Part shown: positions 17,004 to 25,946 of the stretch, one piece after another | Layout of the letters: each line of letters begins with the position of its first letter | Position numbering within the stretch: the stretch's first letter is position 1 | Assembly (NCBI RefSeq): GCF_023206395.1 | Contig: NZ_CP066150.1 | Span: 1,612,001-1,676,000 of the forward strand | Length of the DNA: 64,000 nucleotides | Direction: 5' to 3' | Source: Vibrio sp. ED004 | GTDB taxonomy: Bacteria; Pseudomonadota; Gammaproteobacteria; Enterobacterales; Vibrionaceae | Translations under genes and position numbers: made by a program | Notes under the pieces: model-generated | What the model saw: the letters and a program-made list of their open reading frames with translations, nothing else | Database searches by the model: none | What the model was told of the DNA's origin: nothing

Positions 17004-18146
17004 ATGAATAAATTATCTAAAATATTGGTATCACTCGTGGTTGCGCTACCACTGATTTCGTTGTTTGTAAGCCAGACTGGCACTGCCAATACAATGGATA
17101 AAACGGCTAATTCAGGTAAAAGTGAAATCGCGACACTGGCTGGTGGTTGTTTTTGGTGTACGGAGTCCGATCTAGAGAAGCTAAAAGGCGTGACCGACGT
17201 TATCTCTGGATATTCTGGTGGTGAACTGGAAAACCCAACCTACAAACAGGTCTCTTCGGGCAAATCTGGTCACATAGAAGTGATCAACGTGACCTATAAC
17301 CCTGATGTGGTTAGCTACGAGCAGGTTCTTGACCAATTCTTCCGACACATCGATCCAACCGATGACAAAGGATCATTCGTAGACAGAGGCCCTCAATATC
17401 GCCCTGCTATTTTCTACCATAACCAAGAGCAAAAAAACGTCGCTCAGAGCTTCATGATGGAAATCGACAAGGCTCAGATCTTTGGTGAACCACTAAAAAC
17501 AGAGCTGATTGAGTTTGAGAAATTCTGGCCAGCTGAAGATTATCACCAAGATTACTACAAGAAGAGCAAGGTTCGTTATAACTACTACCGCTACGCATCA
17601 GGTCGTGACCAGTACTTAGATAAAATCTTCGGTGACGATAGAAAAGACAACCCACAAACACTCCGTCAGATTATCGATGGTAAGAATGCGACAGCCAATG
17701 CTAAAACCTACGTTAAGCCGTCTGATGCAGAGATCAAAGCCAAGCTAACGGCACTTCAATACGATGTAACGCAAGATGACGCAACAGAACGTCCGTTTGA
17801 TAACAAATACTGGGATAACAAAGAGGAAGGTATCTACGTCGACATCGTCACTGGTGAACCGTTGTTCTCTTCAAAAGACAAATACAAATCAGGTACAGGT
17901 TGGCCGAGCTTCACACAGCCAATCAGTGAGGCTTACGTGGTAACCACAACTGACTACAAGCTGTTGTACCCAAGAACAGAGGTCCGTAGTAAATTCGGTG
18001 ATTCTCACCTAGGTCATGTATTTAAAGATGGCCCTAAACCAACAGGTTTACGTTACTGCATGAACTCAGCCGCAATGCGCTTTATCCCAGCGGATAAATT
18101 AGCGGAAGAAGGCTACGAAGAATACGTTGAGATGTTTGAGGGCTAA
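17004..18146 (+). CDS. msrAB: MsrAB, bifunctional exported methionine sulfoxide reductase
   Basis: A hydrophobic N-terminal leader (residues 7-24) is followed by an MsrA domain with catalytic Cys49 in AGGCFWC and [12 protein letters not shown]-terminal MsrB domain has [21 protein letters not shown] and catalytic Cys352 in RYCMNSAAM. MsrA and MsrB repair the S and R sulfoxides of methionine. The leader suggests a periplasmic or membrane-anchored form, as in the PilB-like fusions of Neisseria but without the thioredoxin domain. The stop codon TAA is the first part of the 8-base target duplicated by an ISL3-family insertion, so the coding sequence is intact but its 3' untranslated region is displaced. 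Confidence 0.93.
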   Translation: MNKLSKILVSLVVALPLISLFVSQTGTANTMDKTANSGKSEIATLAGGCFWCTESDLEKLKGVTDVISGYSGGELENPTYKQVSSGKSGHIEVINVTYNPDVVSYEQVLDQFFRHIDPTDDKGSFVDRGPQYRPAIFYHNQEQKNVAQSFMMEIDKAQIFGEPLKTELIEFEKFWPAEDYHQDYYKKSKVRYNYYRYASGRDQYLDKIFGDDRKDNPQTLRQIIDGKNATANAKTYVKPSDAEIKAKLTALQYDVTQDDATERPFDNKYWDNKEEGIYVDIVTGEPLFSSKDKYKSGTGWPSFTQPISEAYVVTTTDYKLLYPRTEVRSKFGDSHLGHVFKDGPKPTGLRYCMNSAAMRFIPADKLAEEGYEEYVEMFEG

Positions 18147-18151
18147 TTAAA

Positions 18152-19442
18152 GGTTCATCGCGGATTAGCGGGAACTAAAAACAAAAAAACGGTAGTAAGT
18201 GATATGGTTTAGTCGCCAAACAAAAATCATACACAAACTACCGTTTTCATGCCGAATCATACTTTCCTATCTTCATTCTGGGAAGGCTTTAAAATAGTAA
18301 AGTCTCACCAGACAGCATCACTTGTTACACTAACTCTTAAACCTAATTCTGAGGCTAAATGCCTTTGCGGTCTTGAAGCTGAGGCTATCCATGAGTACCA
18401 ATGGCGTCATGTGAAAGAGGCCATGTTGTTCAATGTTCCTGTTGAGCTTTCCGTTCAAACTCGAAGGATCAAGTGTCGTGACTGCGGCATAAAAACAGAG
18501 TTTCTATCTTGGTTAGAGCCTTATGCTCGTATAACGACGCGTCTAAAAAGCTATATAGAACAACTACTGCCTCTTCTTCCCATTAAGCATATCTCCCAGT
18601 TAACGAGCGTTCATTGGCACACCATTAAAGAGATAGATAAACGTCGACTTCGCCAAGTGGTACCGTCAGTGAAATGGGAAGGGCTAAGGCAACTCGTCAT
18701 GGACGAGTTCGCCATCTTTAAAGGGCACCGATATGCCACAGTCATCGCTGATGCTAAGACTCACCAAGTCATTTGATAGGGTTAGGTCGTAGCCGCAAGG
18801 ACATACGACCGTTTTTCGAGCAGTTAGGCAAGCATGGTAACAATATCGAAGCGGTCGCAATGGACATGAATACGGCTTTTGACCTTGAAGTTCAAGCGCA
18901 CTGCCCGAATGCAAAAATCGTTTACGACTTATTCCATGTTGTTGCTAAGTTTCGGTCGTGAGGTGATGGATAGAGTCAGAGTCGACCAAGCTAACAAACT
19001 CAAGCAGGATAAAAGCGAGGCAATGGGTGAAGCGCTCACGCTGGGTACTGCTGAAAACAGAGGTAATTTAAATGCACGACAAGATAGCTATCTTACTGAA
19101 ATATTGAATATCAATAAGGACTTGATGGCCACTTATATACTCGGCTCACAACTCAAAGAGCTTTGGTACTGTAAATCAGAAGCACATGCTAAGGGGCTCT
19201 GGGAGGTATGGTGGGCACAAGTGCAAGAGAGTGGAATTAAGCCATTGAAAGAGTTTGCACGAAAACTGAGGCCTTATCTTCACGGTATTATTGCATCGGC
19301 AACTTATCCGCTCAACACCTGCACATTGGAAGGGATAAACAACAAAATAAAGTTAATCAAGCGAATGGGGTATGGATATCGAGATACAGACTACTTCTTC
19401 TTGAAGATAAAAGCGGCTTTCCCCGGAAAGCCGCGATGAACC
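18152..19442 (+). mobile_element. ISL3-family insertion sequence in the msrAB stop codon
   Basis: Inverted ends GGTTCATCGCGG (18152-18163) and CCGCGATGAACC (19431-19442) bracket a transposase remnant. The 8-base direct repeat TAATTAAA at 18144-18151 and 19443-19450 is the target duplication, a length characteristic of ISL3 elements. The first three bases of the left copy are the msrAB stop codon. The perfect duplication indicates a fairly recent insertion, though the transposase already carries two frameshifts. Confidence 0.93.
18249..19439 (+). pseudogene. ISL3-family transposase with two frameshifts
   Basis: The protein begins with the zinc-ribbon motif of this family (CLCGLEAEA and CRDCGIKTEF) and continues with a DDE domain: MDEFAIFKG with the first Asp, then AVAMDMNTAF with the second. 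The tail reads TCTLEGINNKIKLIKRMGYGYRD, carrying the acidic residue. The frame is lost at about 18771-18774, just after THQVI, and again at about 18954, where an extra C follows AAGTTT before GGTCGTGAGG. Correcting both would give one protein of about 396 residues. As it stands it cannot mobilise itself. Confidence 0.9.
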
Positions 19443-19545
19443 TAATTAAAGACTAAATCTCTACTCGTTGAATTCATCAACAGCACTCTCTTCATAAACA
19501 ACAAAGCCAGCATATGAAGCGACCCCGTAAAGTTGGACATTTCTG

Positions 19546-20357
19546 TTAAGCGGCTTTCAAGGCCTGAGTTCGATATTCCATCGGAGTCAGGCCTTTTAGT
19601 TTCACTTTTATACGTTTGGTATTGTAGTACTCGATGTATTCTTTAATTTGCTCTATCAGAGCATCTGCATCTTCAAAGCTTTGGTTGTGATACATCTCTG
19701 TTTTGAGTAAAGCAAAAAAGTTTTCAGCAACAGCATTATCCAAGCAGTTACCTTTTCTCGACATGCTTTGCGTTAACCCACTCTCCGCTACCTTTTTCTG
19801 ATAGTGTCGATGACGATATTGCCAACCTTGATCGCTATGTATAATTGGCTTTGAGTTGGGTTTAAGCGTAGATATAGCCTCCGTCAGCATATCCGTGACA
19901 AGCGGCAAACAAGCATTTTTGGCCACTCTATAAGCAACCACTTCCTGAGTAAACAAGTCGACAACGGGAGACAAGCATACTTTCTGCTCTTTGACTTTGA
20001 ACTCCGTGACATCAGTTACCCATTTTCATCGGGTTGAGTCGCACTAAAATCTCTTTCAAGCACGTTAGGAGCAGTTGTTCCAGACTCACCTCGGTATGAA
20101 CGATACTTTTTAATCCTGACCGTCGATTTAAGGTTGAGCTGAGCCATAAGCCTTTGAACCGTTTTATGATTAAGCACGAACCCCTGATTTTTTAATTCCA
20201 AGTGAATACGGCGGTAGCCGTATCGGCCCTTATGTTCATGATAAATTGACTTTATCAACTGCAGCTCACGTTCGTAGCTATTTAGGCGCTTGCTTGTTTG
20301 AGCCTGATAATAAAAGACACTTTTTGCCAGCTGTAGAGTGTGCAGTAAGTGCTTCAA
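19546..20357 (-). pseudogene. IS3-family OrfB transposase (DDE), frameshifted
   Basis: The upstream part holds the HTH_21 region with YGYRRIHLELKNQGF. The downstream part holds the integrase catalytic core, with HSDQGWQYRHRHY and the glutamate in NAVAENFFALLKTE, then YNTKRIKVKLKGLTPMEYR. The frame breaks at the T run 20023-20026 (minus-strand AAAA): one more A would join QPDE to KWVTDVTEFKV, restoring the first catalytic Asp. Upstream, the orfB frame extends into the end of orfA across AAGAAAAAG near 20393-20405, where these elements normally make OrfAB by -1 slippage. Confidence 0.87.
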
Positions 20358-20383
20358 CGGGTACTGGCCTTTAAGAGTTAGAG

Positions 20384-20893
20384 CTATGACCGCTTTTTCT
20401 TTGTTCGACGGTTTTTTTCCTGCTCCAACTCTTCCAACTTTTGTAGAACGGCATTCTCGGTTCGTAAGTAGACCAACTCCTCTTTTAGCTCCTCAAGTGT
20501 CATTTCATTATCAGGCTTAGTGGTACGTTGAGGTTGCTGTTTCATTGAGGGTCTTCCTTTCTGGCGCATTTTGATCCCCTTGATACCGAGCTCATTAACT
20601 CGTTTGAGCCAGACAGAGAGTATCCCAGGGGATGAGAGGTTTAATACTGCGCTAGTGTGCGTGAGAGACCATTCATTCGTCCACATTAAATTCAATGCTT
20701 TTCGTTTTGTCTGAGCAGTAGCAGCATGCTTAGTTGGTAAAAATGAAGCAGTGCCGTGGATGGCAAACACTTGAGCCCAATACCGAACCTGTCTTGACGA
20801 AATTGAATATTGTTTGGCTAAGTAGAGAGATGACGTGCCATCTAAGTATTGCTTAGCAATGATACATTTTAGCTCTCGGCTATATTTAGACAT
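20384..20893 (-). CDS. IS3-family OrfA, helix-turn-helix DNA-binding protein
   Basis: This 169-residue protein contains two helix-turn-helix units (SRELKCIIAKQYLDGTSSLY and a second around residues 65-95) and a C-terminal coiled-coil leucine zipper (LEELKEELVYLRTENAVLQK) ending in a lysine-rich tail RRTKKKRS. OrfA binds the element's ends and, by frameshift fusion with OrfB, forms the active transposase. It appears intact, unlike its partner. A hairpin lies just before its start codon. Confidence 0.88.
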   Translation of the reverse strand: MSKYSRELKCIIAKQYLDGTSSLYLAKQYSISSRQVRYWAQVFAIHGTASFLPTKHAATAQTKRKALNLMWTNEWSLTHTSAVLNLSSPGILSVWLKRVNELGIKGIKMRQKGRPSMKQQPQRTTKPDNEMTLEELKEELVYLRTENAVLQKLEELEQEKNRRTKKKRS

Positions 20894-21004
20894 AAAAAGA
20901 CCCCCAATAATTGGTGTCCAACTATTGGGGGTCAGTTCAATATCGCTGGCTTTCGTTTTTCTCGCGCATTAACAAGAAGGGTTAACCTTAGTCTGTTAGC
21001 ATTA

Positions 21005-22372
21005 TTAACCCGTTAACACAGTATCTTCTGGATACTTGAGTAAAGAAGGTTCTGGACGAGCTAACATATACGCAAGAGTCAAAGGACCAATACGCCCGAT
21101 GACCATCACAACAATCATGATGTACTTACCAGGCTCGGTTAGGTTCGCAGTTAATCCAGCAGTTAACCCTACCGTTGCAAAAGCAGAGATCACCTCAAAC
21201 ATGACTCGATCAAACGCGGCTTTTTCAGTAAGCATCAACAAAAACATTGCAGTGGTTAATAGCGCCCCACTAACCACAATAATGGCCAATGACTTTGTTA
21301 CCGCTTGCCAAGTGACAGTGCGCTTAAACATCACTACATGCTTCTTCTGACGTAGAAATGTCCAAGTCGCGACAAAGGCAACCGCAAAGGTTGATACCTT
21401 AATACCGCCACCTGTTGAGGTAGAGCCAGCACCAATCAACATCAGTACTATCATCACCAGTAAAGCAGGTTGTGTGTATTGAGACAAATCGACACTGTTA
21501 AAGCCTGCAGTACGAGCACTAGCCGATTGGAAAAATGCCGCAAGCCATTGTCCTTGAACCGATAGACCTTCCATGGTCGCGGAGTTGTTTCTCTCCAACA
21601 ACCAAAACAAAACCGTACCAACTAACAGTAGAGTCGGTGTTGCAGTCAGCATTATCTTGGTATGTAAATGTAGATGTCTGAAACCTTTACGCCAATTACT
21701 GGATAGGTCACCCACTACCGTGAAGCCTAAACCACCAAAAATGAACAGAGCCGCAAGCGTAAAAATCACTAATGGGTCGTCAACAAAGCTCATCATACTG
21801 TCTGAAAACAGAGCAAAGCCTGCGTTATTGAATGCTGATATCGCATGAAAAAGTGCGTAAAAACTTCCTGTTGCCCATCCCATTTCAGGAACCCACCGGA
21901 AACAGAGCAATACAAAGCCAATGAATTCAGCAACTAACGCAAAGATGATGATCTTCTTGACCAGTTTTCGAAGGTTGATCTTACGATCTTGTCCCAATGC
22001 TTCTTTCGCTAATGCTTGTTGCTTCAGGCTTAATCGAACACCAAACATGTAGAGCAATACCGCTGACAAGGTCATCTGCCCTAACCCGCCCACTTGCATC
22101 AAGAACATCAGTAAGATTTTACCAGACAGAGTAAAGTGTTCGCCCGTATCAACAACACCCAAACCTGTCACACTGATCGCGGAAGTCGCGGTAAACAACG
22201 CATCCGTAAAGCTAAGTCCTGTAACAGAGAAAACAGGCATCGTCAGCAAGATGGCCGAAGGGATAAGAACACCTAAGAAACTAGTCAGAATAATCTTAGG
22301 TTCAGAGCCTTTACGTGGCTTTTCATCTCTCTTTAGCGTGTAGAAAGTACCTTTTCGTTTTAACGAATTCAT
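21005..22372 (-). CDS. ktrB: KtrB, membrane subunit of the Na+-dependent K+ transporter
   Basis: This 455-residue protein has the four membrane-pore-membrane repeats of the Trk/Ktr/HKT superfamily. Selectivity-filter glycines are visible in TSAISVTGLGVVD, FNNAGFALFSD, ARTAGFNSVD and ATVGLTAGLT, and a gating loop in GAGSTSTGGGIKVSTF. Length and sequence match KtrB as characterised in Vibrio alginolyticus. With the KtrA ring it imports K+ driven by Na+, important after osmotic upshift. It follows ktrA by 26 bases. An IS3 element now sits beyond its 3' end. Confidence 0.95.
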   Translation of the reverse strand: MNSLKRKGTFYTLKRDEKPRKGSEPKIILTSFLGVLIPSAILLTMPVFSVTGLSFTDALFTATSAISVTGLGVVDTGEHFTLSGKILLMFLMQVGGLGQMTLSAVLLYMFGVRLSLKQQALAKEALGQDRKINLRKLVKKIIIFALVAEFIGFVLLCFRWVPEMGWATGSFYALFHAISAFNNAGFALFSDSMMSFVDDPLVIFTLAALFIFGGLGFTVVGDLSSNWRKGFRHLHLHTKIMLTATPTLLLVGTVLFWLLERNNSATMEGLSVQGQWLAAFFQSASARTAGFNSVDLSQYTQPALLVMIVLMLIGAGSTSTGGGIKVSTFAVAFVATWTFLRQKKHVVMFKRTVTWQAVTKSLAIIVVSGALLTTAMFLLMLTEKAAFDRVMFEVISAFATVGLTAGLTANLTEPGKYIMIVVMVIGRIGPLTLAYMLARPEPSLLKYPEDTVLTG

Positions 22373-22398
22373 ACTAATACCTTATGACCCATCGCCGG

Positions 22399-23055
22399 TT
22401 ACCAATTACGCAGTTTTCTAGACAAGGTCTCTTTCGGCCCTGCAATGATCACGACATCACCGATTTCTAAACTCACATCCAACTCAGGTGCTTTGGTTAG
22501 GTTTGGACCACGCTTGAAGCCAAGAACTTCAACGCCAGTCTCTTTGCATAGCTTAAGTTCGCGAAGTTGTTTACCCAACAACTTGGCACCGATAACAATT
22601 TCGGTCATCGCTAAACCACTGCCTAGGTCGATAAACTCAAGAACGCGTCGATCCAACATCTTGCGCGCAACACGAATACCCATATCGCGCTCTGGCATGA
22701 TGATATGGTCAGCACCAATTTTAGAGAGGATCTTACCGTGGAACTTATCGTTCGCCTTCACCCATACGGCTTTTGCGCCTGACTCTTTCACCACCAAAGT
22801 GGTTAAAATGCTCGAGTTAACATCGGAGCCAATCGACACCATTACCATGTCATAATCATCTAGCCTTAACTCTTTTACCGTCTCTTCGCTCGTACAGTTA
22901 GCAACAATCGCTTGTGAAACAAAAGCCGCGGCTTCTTTCACTCGCTCTTCATCAATATCGACGGCTAGTACCTGCGCCCCTGAACTTTGCAGCTCTTTGC
23001 ATACAGATAACCCAAAACGCCCTAAACCGATAACTGCATATTGTTTGTCGCTCAT
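22399..23055 (-). CDS. ktrA: KtrA, nucleotide-binding RCK regulator of the KtrAB transporter
   Basis: The 218-residue protein starts with an RCK_N Rossmann domain (VIGLGRFGLSVCKEL, acidic strand end in VLAVDIDEERV) and ends with an RCK_C domain (residues 135-218). KtrA forms an octameric ring under the KtrB dimer; ATP opens and ADP closes the channel. It is the first gene of the ktrAB pair. About 190 bases separate it from the divergent MscS gene, so K+ uptake and an osmotic release valve share a control region. Confidence 0.95.
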   Translation of the reverse strand: MSDKQYAVIGLGRFGLSVCKELQSSGAQVLAVDIDEERVKEAAAFVSQAIVANCTSEETVKELRLDDYDMVMVSIGSDVNSSILTTLVVKESGAKAVWVKANDKFHGKILSKIGADHIIMPERDMGIRVARKMLDRRVLEFIDLGSGLAMTEIVIGAKLLGKQLRELKLCKETGVEVLGFKRGPNLTKAPELDVSLEIGDVVIIAGPKETLSRKLRNW

Positions 23056-23241
23056 TTGAAATCCTGTTGAGAAATTTTAATTACACGGGATAGCCAAACC
23101 TACATTAGTTTCTATCTCAAAAAAAGTTAGTTTTTCAATAATAAGGTTATACTAGTGTCATAATCGATTGATTTATAAAGGTAGAGAACAACTCCAGTTT
23201 CTGCTAATTTCCAATTCATAATTTCTGCGGCAGCACACACA

Positions 23242-24357
23242 ATGAATGAATTCTTAACCCAAGTACAAACCTACATTAACCAGAGCCATAGTGATTGGGC
23301 GAACAGTGTCCTATTCATCACTATTGCGAGTTTTCTTGCTTGGGTAGCTTGGCGAATTATCCACAATCGCTTAGAAATTCTGGTTCAGAAAACCCCTTTC
23401 CACTGGGATGATCTGCTACTAGAAGCACTAAAAGCCCCAGTCAGTACGTTACTTTGGTGTTGGCCAGCGACTGTCTCTATAGGATTGATCCTGCAAGACC
23501 AGTTTGGCAATGAAATCAACTGGTTAAAAACGCTTAAACACATTTTGATCATATGTACCTTCGTTTGGTTTACCTTACGAATGATCACCAATACTGAAGC
23601 GTACGTCTTAGAGCAGAAAAACAGAGATGAAACGACAGTACAGGCCATAGCGAAAGTCGCTCGCCTGTTCTTTATGGTCATGGGTGGTCTGACGATCATG
23701 CAGGCATTCGGGCTCAGCCTATCAGGCTTGCTGACCTTTGGTGGTGTGGGTGGTTTGATTGTCGGTTTGGCAGCAAAAGACCTACTCTCGAATTTCTTTG
23801 GCGGGATGATGATTTACTTCGATCGTCCTTTTAAAGTCGGAGATTGGATTCGCTCTCCCGATCGTCAAATCGAAGGTACTGTCGAACGTATCGGTTGGCG
23901 CATGACCATCATTCGCACCTTCGATAAACGCCCTTTGTACGTACCAAACTCGGTATTCAGTAACATTGTGGTGGAGAACCCATCGCGAATGTTGAACCGC
24001 CGAATCAATGAAACGTTCGGGCTTCGTTACCAAGACGCGAGCAAGCTGGCTCTCATTGTGGATGACGTAAAAGCCATGCTCGAAACGCACCCAGATATCG
24101 ATGCTAAGCAAACGCTCATCGTTAACTTTGATAAGTTTGGTCCATCAACGCTTAACTTCTTTATCTACACCTTCACCAAAACCGTCAACTGGGTGAGATA
24201 CCATGAAGTTAAGCAAGATGTATTACTGCAGGTGCTAGCCATTATTCACAAGCACAATGCGGATATCGCGTTCCCAACACAAACACTAAAAATCGACCCG
24301 CAAGGTTTTAGCGAAGCTCAAGATATGGTCACTTCCAATCCGGAGGGGCATCGATAA
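23242..24357 (+). CDS. MscS-family mechanosensitive channel
   Basis: Of 371 residues, the first 150 hold about four transmembrane helices. They are followed by the pore helix region TFGGVGGLIVGLAAKDLLSNFFGGMMI (shown as GGVGGLIVGLAAKDLL) and the beta domain FKVGDWIRSPDRQIEGTVERIGWR, and a soluble C-terminal domain. This is larger than MscS (286 residues) and close to YnaI/YbdG-type channels. Such channels open under membrane tension to release solutes on osmotic downshift. It is divergent from ktrAB. No strong ribosome-binding site precedes the start codon. Confidence 0.88.
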   Translation: MNEFLTQVQTYINQSHSDWANSVLFITIASFLAWVAWRIIHNRLEILVQKTPFHWDDLLLEALKAPVSTLLWCWPATVSIGLILQDQFGNEINWLKTLKHILIICTFVWFTLRMITNTEAYVLEQKNRDETTVQAIAKVARLFFMVMGGLTIMQAFGLSLSGLLTFGGVGGLIVGLAAKDLLSNFFGGMMIYFDRPFKVGDWIRSPDRQIEGTVERIGWRMTIIRTFDKRPLYVPNSVFSNIVVENPSRMLNRRINETFGLRYQDASKLALIVDDVKAMLETHPDIDAKQTLIVNFDKFGPSTLNFFIYTFTKTVNWVRYHEVKQDVLLQVLAIIHKHNADIAFPTQTLKIDPQGFSEAQDMVTSNPEGHR

Positions 24358-24437
24358 GTAAATTTCTTATCGATCAATAATAACGGTGAAGCGTGGTAAC
24401 ATGGCGCCAGTATTTTAAGGCACTCAATTACCACGAT

Positions 24438-25931
24438 ATGATTTTACCTGTCATTCTAGCTGGCGGCTCTGGTAGCCGCCTCTGGCCACTGTCTCGCGAG
24501 CTTTACCCTAAGCAGTTTCTCAACATCGCAGGTGAGCAATCGATGCTTCAGCAAACCCTTTTGCGTTTGCAAGGCCTTGAAGCGCACTTAAGTGATACCG
24601 AGTGTGCCGCTCCCTTCATTATCTGTAACGAAGAACACCGCTTTATTGCTGCGGAACAAGCTCGATCGGCTAACATCGAACACAGTGGTATTCTGTTAGA
24701 GCCTGTCGGTCGAAACACAGCGCCTGCCATCGCACTGGCAGCCTTACAGGCCTTAAGTCACTCGAACAACAACCAACAGAGCGAGTCAGATCCAATATTA
24801 TTGGTAATGGCCGCTGATCATCACATCGCACGAACGACCGACTTTCAGCAAACGGTAGCGAGAGGTGTCCAATACGCGAAACAAGGCAAACTCGTCACAT
24901 TTGGTATTACTCCGAACGCACCAGAAACGGGTTATGGTTATATCAAGCAAGGAGAGCCTCTCTCCCAAAGTGCTTACGCGATTGAGTGTTTCGTTGAAAA
25001 ACCCGATCGAGCAACTGCAGAGCAGTACATTGATTCGGGACAGTACCTCTGGAACAGCGGTATGTTCATGTTTAGAGCATCACGCTACCTTGAAGAACTT
25101 GCTGAACATCGTCCAGAGATCTTAGCCGCCTGTAAACTCGCTCTCGCGACGCAAAACAACGACCTCGACTTTATACGTATTAACGCAGAAGCATTCAAAA
25201 GCAGCCCTAGCGACTCTATCGACTATGCCGTGATGGAAAAAACTTCACACGCTGCAGTAATTCCTATGGATGTCGGTTGGAACGACATTGGCTCGTGGTC
25301 TGCAATCTGGGATGTCAATGATAAGGATGAGTACAACAACGTGATTGAAGGCGATGTGTTGACTGTCGATTCTCAGCACAACTATATCCATGCTGAAAAT
25401 AAACTGGTTGCGACTGTGGGTGTCGAAAACCTGATTATTGTTGAAACCAAAGACGCGATATTGGTTGCGAATAAAGACAAAGTTCAAGGCGTAAAATCGA
25501 TTGTTAGTCAGCTAAACCAAGCCGGTCGCACAGAACATGTTCATCACCGTGAGGTGTTTAGACCTTGGGGTAAATACGATGTGATCGACCTAGGCAAACG
25601 CGACAAGGTTAAACGTATCACCGTAAAACCCGGTCACAAGCTATCACTACAGATGCATCACCATAGAGCAGAACACTGGGTTGTTGTAGCAGGTGTTGCG
25701 AAGGTGACCAATGATGAGAAAACCTATCTAGTTGAAGAGGATCAATCCACTTATATTCCGCTAGGACACGTACATAGCCTAGAAAACCCAGGTGATTCCC
25801 CATTGGAAATGATTGAAGTACAAACCGGCAGCCATTTGAGCGAAGACGACATCATCCGATATCAAGATAGCTATGGGCGAGACGTAAAATACAAACAATC
25901 TGACTCACCTCAAATCAACAAATCGAACTAG
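24438..25931 (+). CDS. manC: ManC, mannose-1-phosphate guanylyltransferase / mannose-6-phosphate isomerase
   Basis: The protein begins MILPVILAGGSGSRLWPLSR with the nucleotidyltransferase signature (residues 8-16), continues with VMAADHH and FVEKP, and ends with a cupin-type type II phosphomannose isomerase domain (FRPWGKYDVID, LSLQMHHHRAEHW). It makes GDP-mannose from mannose-1-phosphate and GTP. ATG 24438 gives the usual family start; a GTG at 24393 would add 15 atypical residues. It is followed 15 bases later by manB; no glycosyltransferases or O-antigen genes are adjacent. Confidence 0.92.
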   Translation: MILPVILAGGSGSRLWPLSRELYPKQFLNIAGEQSMLQQTLLRLQGLEAHLSDTECAAPFIICNEEHRFIAAEQARSANIEHSGILLEPVGRNTAPAIALAALQALSHSNNNQQSESDPILLVMAADHHIARTTDFQQTVARGVQYAKQGKLVTFGITPNAPETGYGYIKQGEPLSQSAYAIECFVEKPDRATAEQYIDSGQYLWNSGMFMFRASRYLEELAEHRPEILAACKLALATQNNDLDFIRINAEAFKSSPSDSIDYAVMEKTSHAAVIPMDVGWNDIGSWSAIWDVNDKDEYNNVIEGDVLTVDSQHNYIHAENKLVATVGVENLIIVETKDAILVANKDKVQGVKSIVSQLNQAGRTEHVHHREVFRPWGKYDVIDLGKRDKVKRITVKPGHKLSLQMHHHRAEHWVVVAGVAKVTNDEKTYLVEEDQSTYIPLGHVHSLENPGDSPLEMIEVQTGSHLSEDDIIRYQDSYGRDVKYKQSDSPQINKSN

Positions 25932-25946
25932 AGCAGCGACAAATCG

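Larger units (their letters stand above)
19520..20934 (-). mobile_element. IS3-family insertion sequence
   Basis: Imperfect inverted ends GACCCC...AGTTGGACA (19521-19539) and TGTCCAACT...GGGGTC (20915-20933) surround OrfA and OrfB in the typical overlapping layout, reading on the minus strand. A second inverted copy of the end motif at 20899-20908 pairs with 20924-20933 and forms a hairpin just outside orfA that could block incoming transcription. I see no 3-4-base target duplication. The element landed in the loop of a terminator. Confidence 0.88.
19503..20953. terminator. Terminator hairpin split by the IS3 element
   Basis: AAAGCCAGC (19503-19511) on one side of the IS3-family insertion and GCTGGCTTT (20945-20953), followed by CGTTTTT, on the other side form a perfect 9-bp stem when the element is removed. 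The reconstructed hairpin lies between convergent msrAB and ktrB and must once have ended one or both transcripts. With 1.4 kb in its loop it is unlikely to fold efficiently. Confidence 0.75.

Noticed and set aside
19516..20938. Target-site duplication for the IS3 element
   Set aside because: The flanks GAAG and GTTC do not match, so no duplication is claimed.
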